NCBI RefSeq assembly: GCF_900113335.1
Contig: NZ_FOOX01000001.1
Coordinates: 186,001-250,000 of the forward strand
DNA from: Desulfotruncus arcticus DSM 17038
GTDB lineage: Bacteria; Bacillota; Desulfotomaculia; Desulfotomaculales; Desulfallaceae
DNA: 64,000 bases
Reading direction: 5' to 3'
Shown: positions 16,284 through 23,694 of the stretch, in pieces
How the letters are laid out: the number at the start of each line of letters is the position of its first letter
Numbering within the stretch: the first letter of the stretch is position 1
The notes under the pieces: generated by a model
Told to the model about the DNA's origin: nothing
Database searches by the model: none
Seen by the model: only the letters and a program-made list of their open reading frames with translations
Translations under genes and position numbers: made by a program

Positions 16284-17054
16284 ATGATCCGTTTAATGTC
16301 TTCGGGCGTGTCAGGTATGCGCAATCACCAGGTACGCATGGACGTGATCGGCAATAATATATCCAACGTAAACACCACCGGCTATAAAACCGGACGGGCC
16401 GATTTTCAGGACACTCTGTACCAGACAATGGGGGCCGCCGGTGTTGCCGGAGGATACCAGATAGGTACGGGGGTCAGCGTGGGCAGTGTTTCAAGTAATA
16501 TCAATCAGGGGCCGCTGCAGGCTACGGGTAGATTATTTGACTTCGCCATATCCGGCCAGGGGTTTTTTGGTGTAGTGGACGATAATGATAACCTGATGTA
16601 CACCAGAGACGGTTCTTTCTTTATTGACAAAGATGGGAATCTGGTTAATTCCTCGGGCCTGCAAGTGGTTGACAGCGATGAAAGTCCGATTGTTATTGAG
16701 CTGGATGAGGATCAGTCGCTGGATGACATTTCAATAACCAAAACCGGTGAGATTTTCCTGGACGATGATTCACTGGGTACAATAGGTTTGTTCAGCTTTA
16801 CCAATCCGGCAGGGCTTATCAGGGCGGGAGACAACCTGTTTACGGAAAGCGAAAATACCGGTGATCGGGTATCCAATGCCGACGAACCGGAAGGGTTCGG
16901 CCAAATCCGGTCCGGTTACCTGGAGATGGCCAATATTGATATAGCGGATGAACTGGCCAATCTCATTGCCACCCAACGTGGCTTTCAGGCCAATGCAAAA
17001 ACTTTTTCAACAGCGGATGAAATTTTGCAGGATATCATTCAACTAAAACGATAA
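16284..17054 (+). CDS. Short hook/rod-family protein, FlgE-like paralogue
   Basis: A 256-residue protein of the FlgE/FlgF/FlgG family. The N-terminus SSGVSGMRNHQVRMDVIGNNISNVNTTGYK (residues 5-34) and the C-terminus GYLEMANIDIADELANLIATQRGFQANAK...LKR closely match the hook protein next door, but the large outer domains are missing. It may form the rod-hook junction or a minor hook element; distal rod FlgG is another reading, but proper flgF and flgG genes exist at 29-31 kb. ATG 16284 follows AGGGGG. Confidence 0.85.
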   Translation: MIRLMSSGVSGMRNHQVRMDVIGNNISNVNTTGYKTGRADFQDTLYQTMGAAGVAGGYQIGTGVSVGSVSSNINQGPLQATGRLFDFAISGQGFFGVVDDNDNLMYTRDGSFFIDKDGNLVNSSGLQVVDSDESPIVIELDEDQSLDDISITKTGEIFLDDDSLGTIGLFSFTNPAGLIRAGDNLFTESENTGDRVSNADEPEGFGQIRSGYLEMANIDIADELANLIATQRGFQANAKTFSTADEILQDIIQLKR

Positions 17055-17092
17055 AACATTTTTGATTATATAAATTAAGGAGGACAAAATAC

Positions 17093-19126
17093 ATGATTCG
17101 TTCTCTTTACTCCGGAGTATCCGGTTTAAAAAACCACCAGCTTCGCATGGATGTGGTGGGCAACAATATATCAAACGTGAACACTTTGGGCTATAAAGCG
17201 GGCGTGGCCAATTTTCAGGACGCTTTGTCTCAGACTATCAGTTCCGGGGGCAATGGCAGGAACCCAGCCCAAATCGGCACCGGCATGTTGACCGGCAGTG
17301 TTGTTAATGACTTTACGCAAGGGGCTACGCAGTCAACCGGAAGATCCCTGGACCTGGCTATAAACGGTAACGGTTTTTTTGTTGTCAAAGATGTTGAAAC
17401 CGGCAATGAGTATTATACCAGAGCTGGTGTCTTTTATCTGGATAATCAAGGCTATCTGGTTAACAGTGATGGATTGCGGGTTCAATCATCCAGTGGCGAT
17501 ATAAGAGTGTATAACGGCCCGGCGTCAACCATTAGCATAAGCGCTGACGGTTCTATTACTGGAACCAATGAAATGGGAGAACCGTTGCAATTTACATCCA
17601 CACCTGTAACCATCCCCGCTCCGACACCGGTTGAAGAAGCTGTATTGAATGGGGATTACATGGGCGAGATACAACCGCTTGTGAGCGCAACCGGTTCGTT
17701 GACCGGGGATGCGATTGCAGCAGTCGAAAAAGAGCTAGAGGAGGCAATAGTAAAAGGTAACAGTGACTCAGCGAAAGTAGAGCCCAAATTAGCTACATCA
17801 GAAACTGTTAATATGACCGACGAGACTAATTATGATTTTCAACTTGTATACAATGATGGTAATGGAAACACATATACTGTCGACCTTAACGATTCTCTTT
17901 CATCTGTAAGTGGTTGGTACGATTTGGCAGATCAGCTGCAAGCCGCCATAGACAATGACCCAGACGTAGCGGGTAAAGTTAAAGTATCTTATGATGACAG
18001 TGCCTACGGAGGGTTGGTTTTTGAAACTATTACAGACCCAGGTGCGACCGATACCAGTGGTAATCCTGTTGCACCGACATTCACCCTTACTGGTGACGGT
18101 GTGGCTAAGTACATGGGCTTGGATGATGGTGCTACTCAATTAACAGACCAAGTCACAGCTGTTCAGCCAAAAGACTGGACCGGTAAAACTTTTACCTTCT
18201 ATCTGGGTAATAAAGGCTGGCAAGAGGTTAAGTTAAAAGAAGACTTTGCGGATTTTGGTTATTCTACAACTGATACTGGCTTTTCCAGCGTTACCAGCGG
18301 CCAAGACTTGGCCGATAAATTACAACAGTTATTAAACGTAATGGCTGGTGATGACCCAACAACAGCAAATGTGGAAAGCGAAGCCAATGTCTCCGTTATA
18401 TGGGATAATGATCATCTGGTATTTAAGCCGTATCCTGAAGATGCCGGTAAAACAGTAACCCTTGGTGGGGCAGACGTTGCAGATTTTATCGGAACCGGCT
18501 CCGCTGCCACTGAATCCAACATCGATTGGATCGACAAGGATATAACCATTAATTACAATGGTACAAGCTATAGTTTTTCTGCAACAGAAAAGCAGCAGGC
18601 GGGGCTTGGCAGCATCACCAGCGGCGTTGCACTGGCCCAGGCATTAAATAATCTAATTGACACCAAAATAGGCTCCGATAAGGTAGATGTAACATGGAGT
18701 ACTGATCATCTGGTATTTACAACTAAGGACACTACCGGTATTGGGAATCAGCCTTCCATCACTATTGGCGGAGCTGACGCCGCGGATTTTGTCGGCGCTA
18801 CAACTTCAGCAACAGGCACCGCGAGCAAGGAATCGGATGTTCCCTCACAGGCGCCCTATAATGTTATTAGGCTTGTCTCCTTCTCCAACCCGGAAGGCTT
18901 GATCAAGGTCGGCTCAAATGTTTATGAATGTTCGGCGGAAACCTCGGGATTGCCTGAAAATGATACGGTAAGTGCTATCGAATCAGGACGCGTTGAAATG
19001 TCCAATGTTGACCTGACCGACGAGTTTGCCGATATGATTACCACTCAAAGAGGTTATCAAGCCAACTCCAGGATAATAACCGTATCAGATACTATGCTGG
19101 AAGAATTAATGAACCTCAAACGGTAA
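17093..19126 (+). CDS. flgE: Flagellar hook protein FlgE with repeated outer domains
   Basis: A 677-residue hook subunit, long for the family. N-terminal D0 (residues 1-40) has SGLKNHQLRMDVVGNNISNVN; the D1 part NGNGFFVV...YYTRAGVFYLDNQGYLVNSDG follows (about 90-130), and the C-terminal D0 ends RGYQANSRIITVSDTMLEEL-NLKR. Between lies an insert of about 340 residues made of three related blocks (about 240-357, 359-478, 480-580) with a shared D-x-LVF strand and GGADxADFxG ending. A single Cys613 lies in D1. AAGGAGG precedes ATG 17093. Confidence 0.93.
   Translation: MIRSLYSGVSGLKNHQLRMDVVGNNISNVNTLGYKAGVANFQDALSQTISSGGNGRNPAQIGTGMLTGSVVNDFTQGATQSTGRSLDLAINGNGFFVVKDVETGNEYYTRAGVFYLDNQGYLVNSDGLRVQSSSGDIRVYNGPASTISISADGSITGTNEMGEPLQFTSTPVTIPAPTPVEEAVLNGDYMGEIQPLVSATGSLTGDAIAAVEKELEEAIVKGNSDSAKVEPKLATSETVNMTDETNYDFQLVYNDGNGNTYTVDLNDSLSSVSGWYDLADQLQAAIDNDPDVAGKVKVSYDDSAYGGLVFETITDPGATDTSGNPVAPTFTLTGDGVAKYMGLDDGATQLTDQVTAVQPKDWTGKTFTFYLGNKGWQEVKLKEDFADFGYSTTDTGFSSVTSGQDLADKLQQLLNVMAGDDPTTANVESEANVSVIWDNDHLVFKPYPEDAGKTVTLGGADVADFIGTGSAATESNIDWIDKDITINYNGTSYSFSATEKQQAGLGSITSGVALAQALNNLIDTKIGSDKVDVTWSTDHLVFTTKDTTGIGNQPSITIGGADAADFVGATTSATGTASKESDVPSQAPYNVIRLVSFSNPEGLIKVGSNVYECSAETSGLPENDTVSAIESGRVEMSNVDLTDEFADMITTQRGYQANSRIITVSDTMLEELMNLKR
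17810..18832 (+). repeat. Tandem outer-domain repeats inside flgE
   Basis: Blocks 2 and 3 share SSVTSGQDLADKL/GSITSGVALAQAL, VSVIWDNDHLVF/VDVTWSTDHLVF and GGADVADFIG/GGADAADFVG. Block 1 is more distant, with VSGWYDLADQLQ, VKVSYDD...GLVF and GDGVAKYMG at corresponding places. Each block is about 100-120 residues. Confidence 0.7.
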
Positions 19127-19148
19127 TTAGGATTAACCTTAGTCCAGG

Positions 19149-19308
19149 TTATTGCGAGTAAAACAACGTGGCAATCCAATAAGGAAAGGAGACACACCTC
19201 CTCTTGGGAGCCGGGTTTCAGGGGCGGAGGAATGTCCTATATTTTGAGATTGCCACGCTACGCCCGCAATGACACCCAAAAATTATTCTGACTCCTGTCT
19301 CCTGATTC
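19149..19308. repeat. Composite dispersed repeats between flgE and fliL
   Basis: The left part (19149-19272) has MITE-like ends: ATTGCGAG...ACGTGGCAATC and GATTGCCACG...CGCAATGAC face each other around a core with ACACCTCCTCTTGGG. The right part (19284-19308, ATTCTGACTCCTGTCTCCTG) is one arm of the GGAGTCAG family found at three other places. No transposase is present. The elements lie inside an operon and do not interrupt a gene. Confidence 0.7.
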
Positions 19309-19346
19309 GTTAAAATTACATAACAACATAGGTTAGGGTGAGCAAA

Positions 19347-19856
19347 TTGGCGTTAAGAAAACCGAAAAAAGAGAAACAAAAAAAGGCCGATCAGGCTGAA
19401 AAGAAAGCTGGCGGCGGCAACTTATTAATGATGTTTATAATGATGCTGGCGGTCTTTTTAGTCGGCGCCGGCATGGTTATCGGTTATTTCCAGTTTTTCG
19501 GTCCTGCAGCAACAGCTGAAAATGAAAAGCCGAAAAAAGAAAAAGAAACTGTTCTGGCCACGCTTGATTTAGGTGATATGGTGGTCAATCTGGCTGATCA
19601 GGACCAGGGCAGGTTTTTAAAGACCAAAATTACATTAGGGTATGCTCCAACCAAAGAAAATGAACAAATAGTTGAAGAGAAAAAGGCTCAGGTAATTGAA
19701 GAGGTATTGCTCACCCTGCGCAAAAAAACCTACGCGGACGTCAGTCCGCCTGGTGCAACCGATAAATTAAAATCCGAGCTGATTAAAGCCATCAACGGCA
19801 GATTGAATGCGAATGTAGCCAAGGAATTATATTTTACTGAGTACATAGTTCAATAA
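19347..19856 (+). CDS. fliL: Flagellar basal body-associated protein FliL
   Basis: A 169-residue single-span membrane protein linked to stator function. A Lys-rich cytosolic N-terminus of about 25 residues precedes a membrane helix (about 28-50) and a periplasmic-side domain with VLATLDLGDMVVNLAD, LKTKITLGY and a C-terminal VAKELYFTEYIVQ, as in FliL. TTG 19347 has AGGGTGA seven bases upstream; GTG 19338 is the alternative and adds three residues. It opens the second half of the operon after the repeat cluster. Confidence 0.9.
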   Translation: MALRKPKKEKQKKADQAEKKAGGGNLLMMFIMMLAVFLVGAGMVIGYFQFFGPAATAENEKPKKEKETVLATLDLGDMVVNLADQDQGRFLKTKITLGYAPTKENEQIVEEKKAQVIEEVLLTLRKKTYADVSPPGATDKLKSELIKAINGRLNANVAKELYFTEYIVQ

Positions 19857-19869
19857 GGGAGTTGCAGCC

Positions 19870-20250
19870 ATGCTTTCTCAACAGGAACTGGATGATTTTT
19901 TGGGCAATTTTAATGCTCGCAAAACTACGGTAAAAAAAATCAATTACCCTGTTTTAAGCGTCCAACCCGGCGTGCCCGGAGCAAGGGTGCCGATTGAACT
20001 TTTAAGTGATGTAACGTTAGACATCTGGGCCGAGTTGGGGGAAGCTACTTTAACTGTCAGGGAGATCCTCAATTTAAAAGAAGAATCAATAATAGAATTG
20101 GAAAAAGCAGCCGGGGATACTGTTAACCTGAGAATTAACGGGCGGGAATTTGCCCGCGGAGAAGTTATAATTATCGGCAACAACCTGGGTATCAGGGTGG
20201 ACCGTATTTACGACGCCAAACCAAGTACGGATAAGAAGGATGCAGGTTAA
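19870..20250 (+). CDS. fliN: Flagellar motor switch protein FliN (short SpoA protein)
   Basis: A 126-residue C-ring protein. The SpoA domain (about 38-112) shows PIELLSDVTLDIWAELGEATLTVREILNL, then VNLRINGREFARGEVIIIGNNLGIRV. Unusually, its N-terminus LSQQELDDFLGNF looks like the CheY-docking peptide that starts FliM (LSQxEIDxLL). The window also encodes FliY, a second protein with a FliN-type domain. A GGGAG site lies before ATG 19870. Confidence 0.88.
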   Translation: MLSQQELDDFLGNFNARKTTVKKINYPVLSVQPGVPGARVPIELLSDVTLDIWAELGEATLTVREILNLKEESIIELEKAAGDTVNLRINGREFARGEVIIIGNNLGIRVDRIYDAKPSTDKKDAG

Positions 20251-20251
20251 A

Positions 20252-20605
20252 ATGGATAAAGAAATGATAGCGGCGCTGATTCGCTTGATGATATTGCTGC
20301 CTGTTATCTGTATGCTGGCTTATCTTACGGTTAAGTATGGTTTTGGGCAGGCCAGGAGGGGTAGCCTTACCGGCATAAAACGAATGCGCCTGGTGGAGCA
20401 GATTTCGCTGGGGCCCAAAAGCGGGTTGTCTTTGGTGCAGGTGGGTAAAAAATATTTACTCTTAGCTCACCAGGAGGGCAGTATCATTATGGTTAAAGAA
20501 ATGGATCAATTACCTGATGAGTTGGAAAATAACATGCCGGAATGGAAAAGTTTAAGCCAGGTTATCAAAGGCATCAATCTTTTTGGCGGGAAACCGGGGA
20601 AATAA
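20252..20605 (+). CDS. fliO: Flagellar biosynthetic protein FliO
   Basis: A 117-residue protein with one N-terminal membrane span (about 8-27) followed by a basic segment and the FliO core MRLVEQISLGPKSGLSLVQVGKKYLLLAH. FliO helps assemble the FliP ring of the export gate. ATG 20252 begins one base after the fliN stop, with GCAGG upstream; ATG 20240 is possible. Order fliO-fliP-fliQ-fliR is standard. Confidence 0.85.
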   Translation: MDKEMIAALIRLMILLPVICMLAYLTVKYGFGQARRGSLTGIKRMRLVEQISLGPKSGLSLVQVGKKYLLLAHQEGSIIMVKEMDQLPDELENNMPEWKSLSQVIKGINLFGGKPGK

Positions 20606-20667
20606 TACCTTTAATCGCAGGTTACAGCAAAATTTCCATTTGACACCGATTAAAGCGAGGTAAACAA

Positions 20668-21438
20668 ATGAATCCGGCAGTTGATAAACAGTACATAAAA
20701 AGTATATGGTTGCTCCTATTAATCGGCCTATGTCTTCTGGTCTATGCCGGACCGGCGCAGGCCGAACCGCTGCCGGGAATTGATCTGAATGTACAGCCGA
20801 CGGAAGATCCGGTCCAGGTGGTTAACAGTATCAAAATTCTTGTTATGCTGACCCTGCTTTCACTGGTGCCGGCATTTTTGATGATGATGACCAGTTTTAC
20901 CCGTATCGTAGTGGTTCTTTCGCTTCTGCGCAGCGCCGTTGGCACCCAGCAGACTCCGCCAAATCAGGTAATTATCGGGCTGGCTTTATTCCTTACTATA
21001 TTTATTATGTCGCCGGTCTTTAAACAGGTTAACGAGCAGGCTGTGCAGCCTTATCTGGCTAATCAAATTAGCCAGCAGCAAGCCTGGGATAAAGCATACG
21101 ACCCTTTGCGAACATTTATGGCCAAGCAAACACGGGAAAAGGATATAGCCCTATTTGTAACACTTTCCGGCATGGACAAGCCAAGGAACCAACAGGACTT
21201 GCCCGCCAGCGTAATGATACCCGCTTTTGTCATCAGTGAGCTTAAAACGGCTTTTCAAATTGGATTTATGATTTACGTCCCCTTTTTGGTAATAGATATG
21301 GTTGTTGCCAGTACGCTGATGTCGATGGGTATGTTCATGCTGCCGCCGGTGATGATTTCTCTGCCTTTTAAAATTTTGCTGTTTGTAATGGTGGACGGCT
21401 GGTATTTGGTGGTTAAAACTCTGGTGGAAAGCTTTTAG
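20668..21438 (+). CDS. fliP: Flagellar export gate protein FliP
   Basis: A 256-residue export-gate subunit. It has a cleavable-type signal (residues 1-33, WLLLLIGLCLLVYAGPAQA), then the conserved LTLLSLVPAFLMMMTSFTRIVVVLSLLR (FTRIxVVLxxLRxA) and the C-terminal hydrophobic pair ending in LPFKILLFVMVDGWYLVVKTL. GCGAGG lies upstream of ATG 20668. Confidence 0.95.
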   Translation: MNPAVDKQYIKSIWLLLLIGLCLLVYAGPAQAEPLPGIDLNVQPTEDPVQVVNSIKILVMLTLLSLVPAFLMMMTSFTRIVVVLSLLRSAVGTQQTPPNQVIIGLALFLTIFIMSPVFKQVNEQAVQPYLANQISQQQAWDKAYDPLRTFMAKQTREKDIALFVTLSGMDKPRNQQDLPASVMIPAFVISELKTAFQIGFMIYVPFLVIDMVVASTLMSMGMFMLPPVMISLPFKILLFVMVDGWYLVVKTLVESF

Positions 21439-21462
21439 ACCTGCACGAACGGGGGAGTTAAT

Positions 21463-21732
21463 GTGTCCGAATCCTTTATCATCGAGTTGGTGCGGGAAGC
21501 TATATTAATGGTTTGTATCATAGCTCTGCCACCTCTGGCCGTCTCATTAATTGTCGGACTGGTTATCAGTATTTTGCAGGCTACAACTCAGATACAGGAA
21601 CAGTCCCTTACCTTTGTGCCAAAAATCATTGCGGTTTTTGTAACTCTTGCGGTAATGGCTCCCTGGACTATCCGTGTTTTGGTTTCTTTTACCAACCAGA
21701 TTTTTAACAGGATTCCGGATTTGCTCAGGTAA
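21463..21732 (+). CDS. fliQ: Flagellar export gate protein FliQ
   Basis: An 89-residue protein with two membrane helices (about 14-38 and 50-72). It shows the FliQ pattern AILMVCIIALPPLAVSLIVGL followed by SILQATTQIQEQSLTFVPKI. GTG 21463 follows GGGGGAG. FliQ packs around FliP/FliR in the gate. Confidence 0.95.
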   Translation: MSESFIIELVREAILMVCIIALPPLAVSLIVGLVISILQATTQIQEQSLTFVPKIIAVFVTLAVMAPWTIRVLVSFTNQIFNRIPDLLR

Positions 21733-21745
21733 GGGGTAATTCAAA

Positions 21746-22513
21746 TTGTTTGACACCGGCCAAGTTGCCATATTTTTTCTTGTTCTGGCCAGGATCTCGG
21801 CCTTTATTATGGCTGGACCCGTATTCTCAATGCCAAATATTCCGGGCCTGGTGAAAATTGGACTGTCATTTACCCTGGCGGTTATTGTTTACCCGTCTGT
21901 TAGTGCCAACGCGGGGGATTACAGCATTGATGGCTGGGAATATGTATTTGCCCTGCTGCGGGAAGTTCTAGTCGGCCTGGCTGTTGGATATGTCGCCTCA
22001 CTGATTCTAAATGCACTTATGTTTGCCGGAAGCCTCATAGATATGCATATTGGCTTTTTTATGAGCAGCATCTTTGATCCTATGTCCGGTGCCATGACAG
22101 GTATCACCTCAAGGTTTTTGCATCTCCTGGGTTTGGCGGTGCTGCTCGGGTTTAACGGTCACCATGTCATTATTGCGGCTCTGGTTCGAAGCTATCAAGT
22201 GGTCCCGGTTAATTCAGCCAAAGTAAGCGCAGCATCCGCGTTGTTTTTAATTAAGGTTTTTGGCCAGATGATTGTTATTGGTGTGCAAATTGCAGCTCCT
22301 CTGATTGCTGTGATGCTTATCGTCGACGTAACACTGGGCTTGCTTGCCCGCACGGCTCCTCAAATTAATGTCTTTATGCTGGGTTTTCCCATCAAAATCA
22401 TCTTCGGCTTGTTAACACTTAGTGTTATGGTGCCGGTGTTGGTTCGGATCATCTACTCGCTAATTGGGACAATAGAGCAGGATATGCTGACAATAATGAG
22501 AGGAATGACCTGA
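21746..22513 (+). CDS. fliR: Flagellar export gate protein FliR
   Basis: A 255-residue, six-span membrane protein of the export gate. It has ARISAFIMAGPVFS, REVLVGLAVGYVASLILNALMFAGSLID and the C-terminal LGFPIKIIFGLLTLSVMVP region seen across FliR/SctT. TTG 21746 follows AAGGGGT. The stop TGA overlaps the flhB ATG. Confidence 0.94.
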   Translation: MFDTGQVAIFFLVLARISAFIMAGPVFSMPNIPGLVKIGLSFTLAVIVYPSVSANAGDYSIDGWEYVFALLREVLVGLAVGYVASLILNALMFAGSLIDMHIGFFMSSIFDPMSGAMTGITSRFLHLLGLAVLLGFNGHHVIIAALVRSYQVVPVNSAKVSAASALFLIKVFGQMIVIGVQIAAPLIAVMLIVDVTLGLLARTAPQINVFMLGFPIKIIFGLLTLSVMVPVLVRIIYSLIGTIEQDMLTIMRGMT

Positions 22514-23586
22514 TGGCTGAGAATAATTCTTCCCAGCAGAAAACTGAGGCCCCGTCACCGCGACGGTTAAGTGAGGCGCGTAAAAAAGGTCAGGTACCTA
22601 AAAGCCGGGATTTTAGCGCGGCGATAATCTTATTGGCTGCGCTGGTTGCGATTGCTTTTTTGAAGAATAACATTCTTTTTTCAATGCAGAGAATTTTGCT
22701 GGAGTATTATCGGACAGGTTTCATCGTTGATTTGCCGTCGGAGAACCTGCCGTTTTATTTGATAGGTTTCTTAATCCGTATGTTTCTTGTGTTAATGCCG
22801 GTTTTTATTATCATTGTAATAGCCGCCGCGGCATCAAATGTAGCCCAGGTTGGGATTTTGTTCGCGCCTCCGGTGCTTCAGCCTAAACTGGAACGCTTGA
22901 ATCCCGCCGAGGGGTTTAAGAGAATCTTTAGCCTGCGCAGTTTGTTTGAACTGGTTAAAAACGTACTGAAAATAGTTATTGTAGCCTGGGTTGTCTATTT
23001 AATTGTTAAAGCCAGGCTTTCGGAAATGCTGTTGTTTTATTTTAAGGCACCGGCGCAGTTGCTGGACCAAATTGCCAATTTGATGATGATTGCTGCTTTT
23101 GCCGGGGGGGGAGCATTTCTGGTGATTTCTTTTTTAGATCTGCTATATCAGCGCTATGAACACTATAAAAACATGCGTATGACCAAGCAGGAAGTAAAAG
23201 ACGAATATAAACAGACAGAAGGCGATCCGATGGTTAAATCGTGGCTGCGTCGCCGGCAGCGGGAAATTGTGATGAACTCTATCCGGCAGGAGGTTCCCCA
23301 GGCAACTGTAGTCATAACCAACCCCACCCACGTGGCAGTTGCTGTTAAATACGAAGACAATTCCATGCGGGCTCCCGTGGTTACGGCCAAGGGCGCAGGT
23401 GAACTGGTTCAGGTGATTAAGCGTTTGGCCCGGCAAAACAATGTGCCCGTTATTGAAAACCCCCCGGTGGCCAGGATGCTGTACCATAATGTTGAAATTG
23501 GCAGCGAAGTTCCGGTTGAGTTATACCAGGCTATCGCAGAGATAATCGCTATGGTTTACAAGCTAAAAGGCAGAACGGCCGGTTAG
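22513..23586 (+). CDS. flhB: Flagellar export switch protein FlhB
   Basis: A 357-residue membrane protein with four spans (about 33-215) and a cytosolic autocleaving domain. The cleavage motif Asn-Pro-Thr-His is intact in VVITNPTHVAVAV (about 267-279), preceded by KQEVKDEYKQTEGDP. FlhB switches export from rod/hook to filament subunits after a signal from FliK. It starts with SSQQKTEAPSPRRLSEARKKGQVPKS, the FlhB N-terminal signature. Confidence 0.95.
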   Translation: MAENNSSQQKTEAPSPRRLSEARKKGQVPKSRDFSAAIILLAALVAIAFLKNNILFSMQRILLEYYRTGFIVDLPSENLPFYLIGFLIRMFLVLMPVFIIIVIAAAASNVAQVGILFAPPVLQPKLERLNPAEGFKRIFSLRSLFELVKNVLKIVIVAWVVYLIVKARLSEMLLFYFKAPAQLLDQIANLMMIAAFAGGGAFLVISFLDLLYQRYEHYKNMRMTKQEVKDEYKQTEGDPMVKSWLRRRQREIVMNSIRQEVPQATVVITNPTHVAVAVKYEDNSMRAPVVTAKGAGELVQVIKRLARQNNVPVIENPPVARMLYHNVEIGSEVPVELYQAIAEIIAMVYKLKGRTAG

Positions 23587-23602
23587 CGGTGCTTGCTGTT
23601 AG

Positions 23603-23671
23603 CGGGGTCAGACCCCAGCGCATGGAGGGAACCACCGGAGCGCCAGATACAAGTAACTTAAAAACTTTTTT
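23603..23671. repeat. GGGGTCAGACCCC hairpin and dispersed repeat family C, copy 1
   Basis: A GGGGTC-a-GACCCC palindrome at 23605-23617 is followed by GGAGGGAACCACCGGAGCGCCA and ATACAAGTAAC. Similar sequence appears at 42821-42873, 46841-46901 and 49743-49791. It fills the gap between flhB and flhA. Confidence 0.75.
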
Positions 23672-23694
23672 CAGGATAGAAAGAGGAGAAAACA

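Noticed and set aside
16242-17054. Possible truncation or frameshift of flgE in the short hook gene
   Set aside because: Both conserved ends are intact in one frame with its own ribosome site; it is a complete short paralogue.
13234-18832. CRISPR-like or VNTR array suspicion for the fliK and flgE repeats
   Set aside because: The repeats are long, in frame and diverged at codon level; they are protein-domain duplications, not CRISPR.
19127-19346. Insertion sequence in the flgE-fliL gap
   Set aside because: Only about 200 bp, no transposase ORF; it fits small non-coding repeats.
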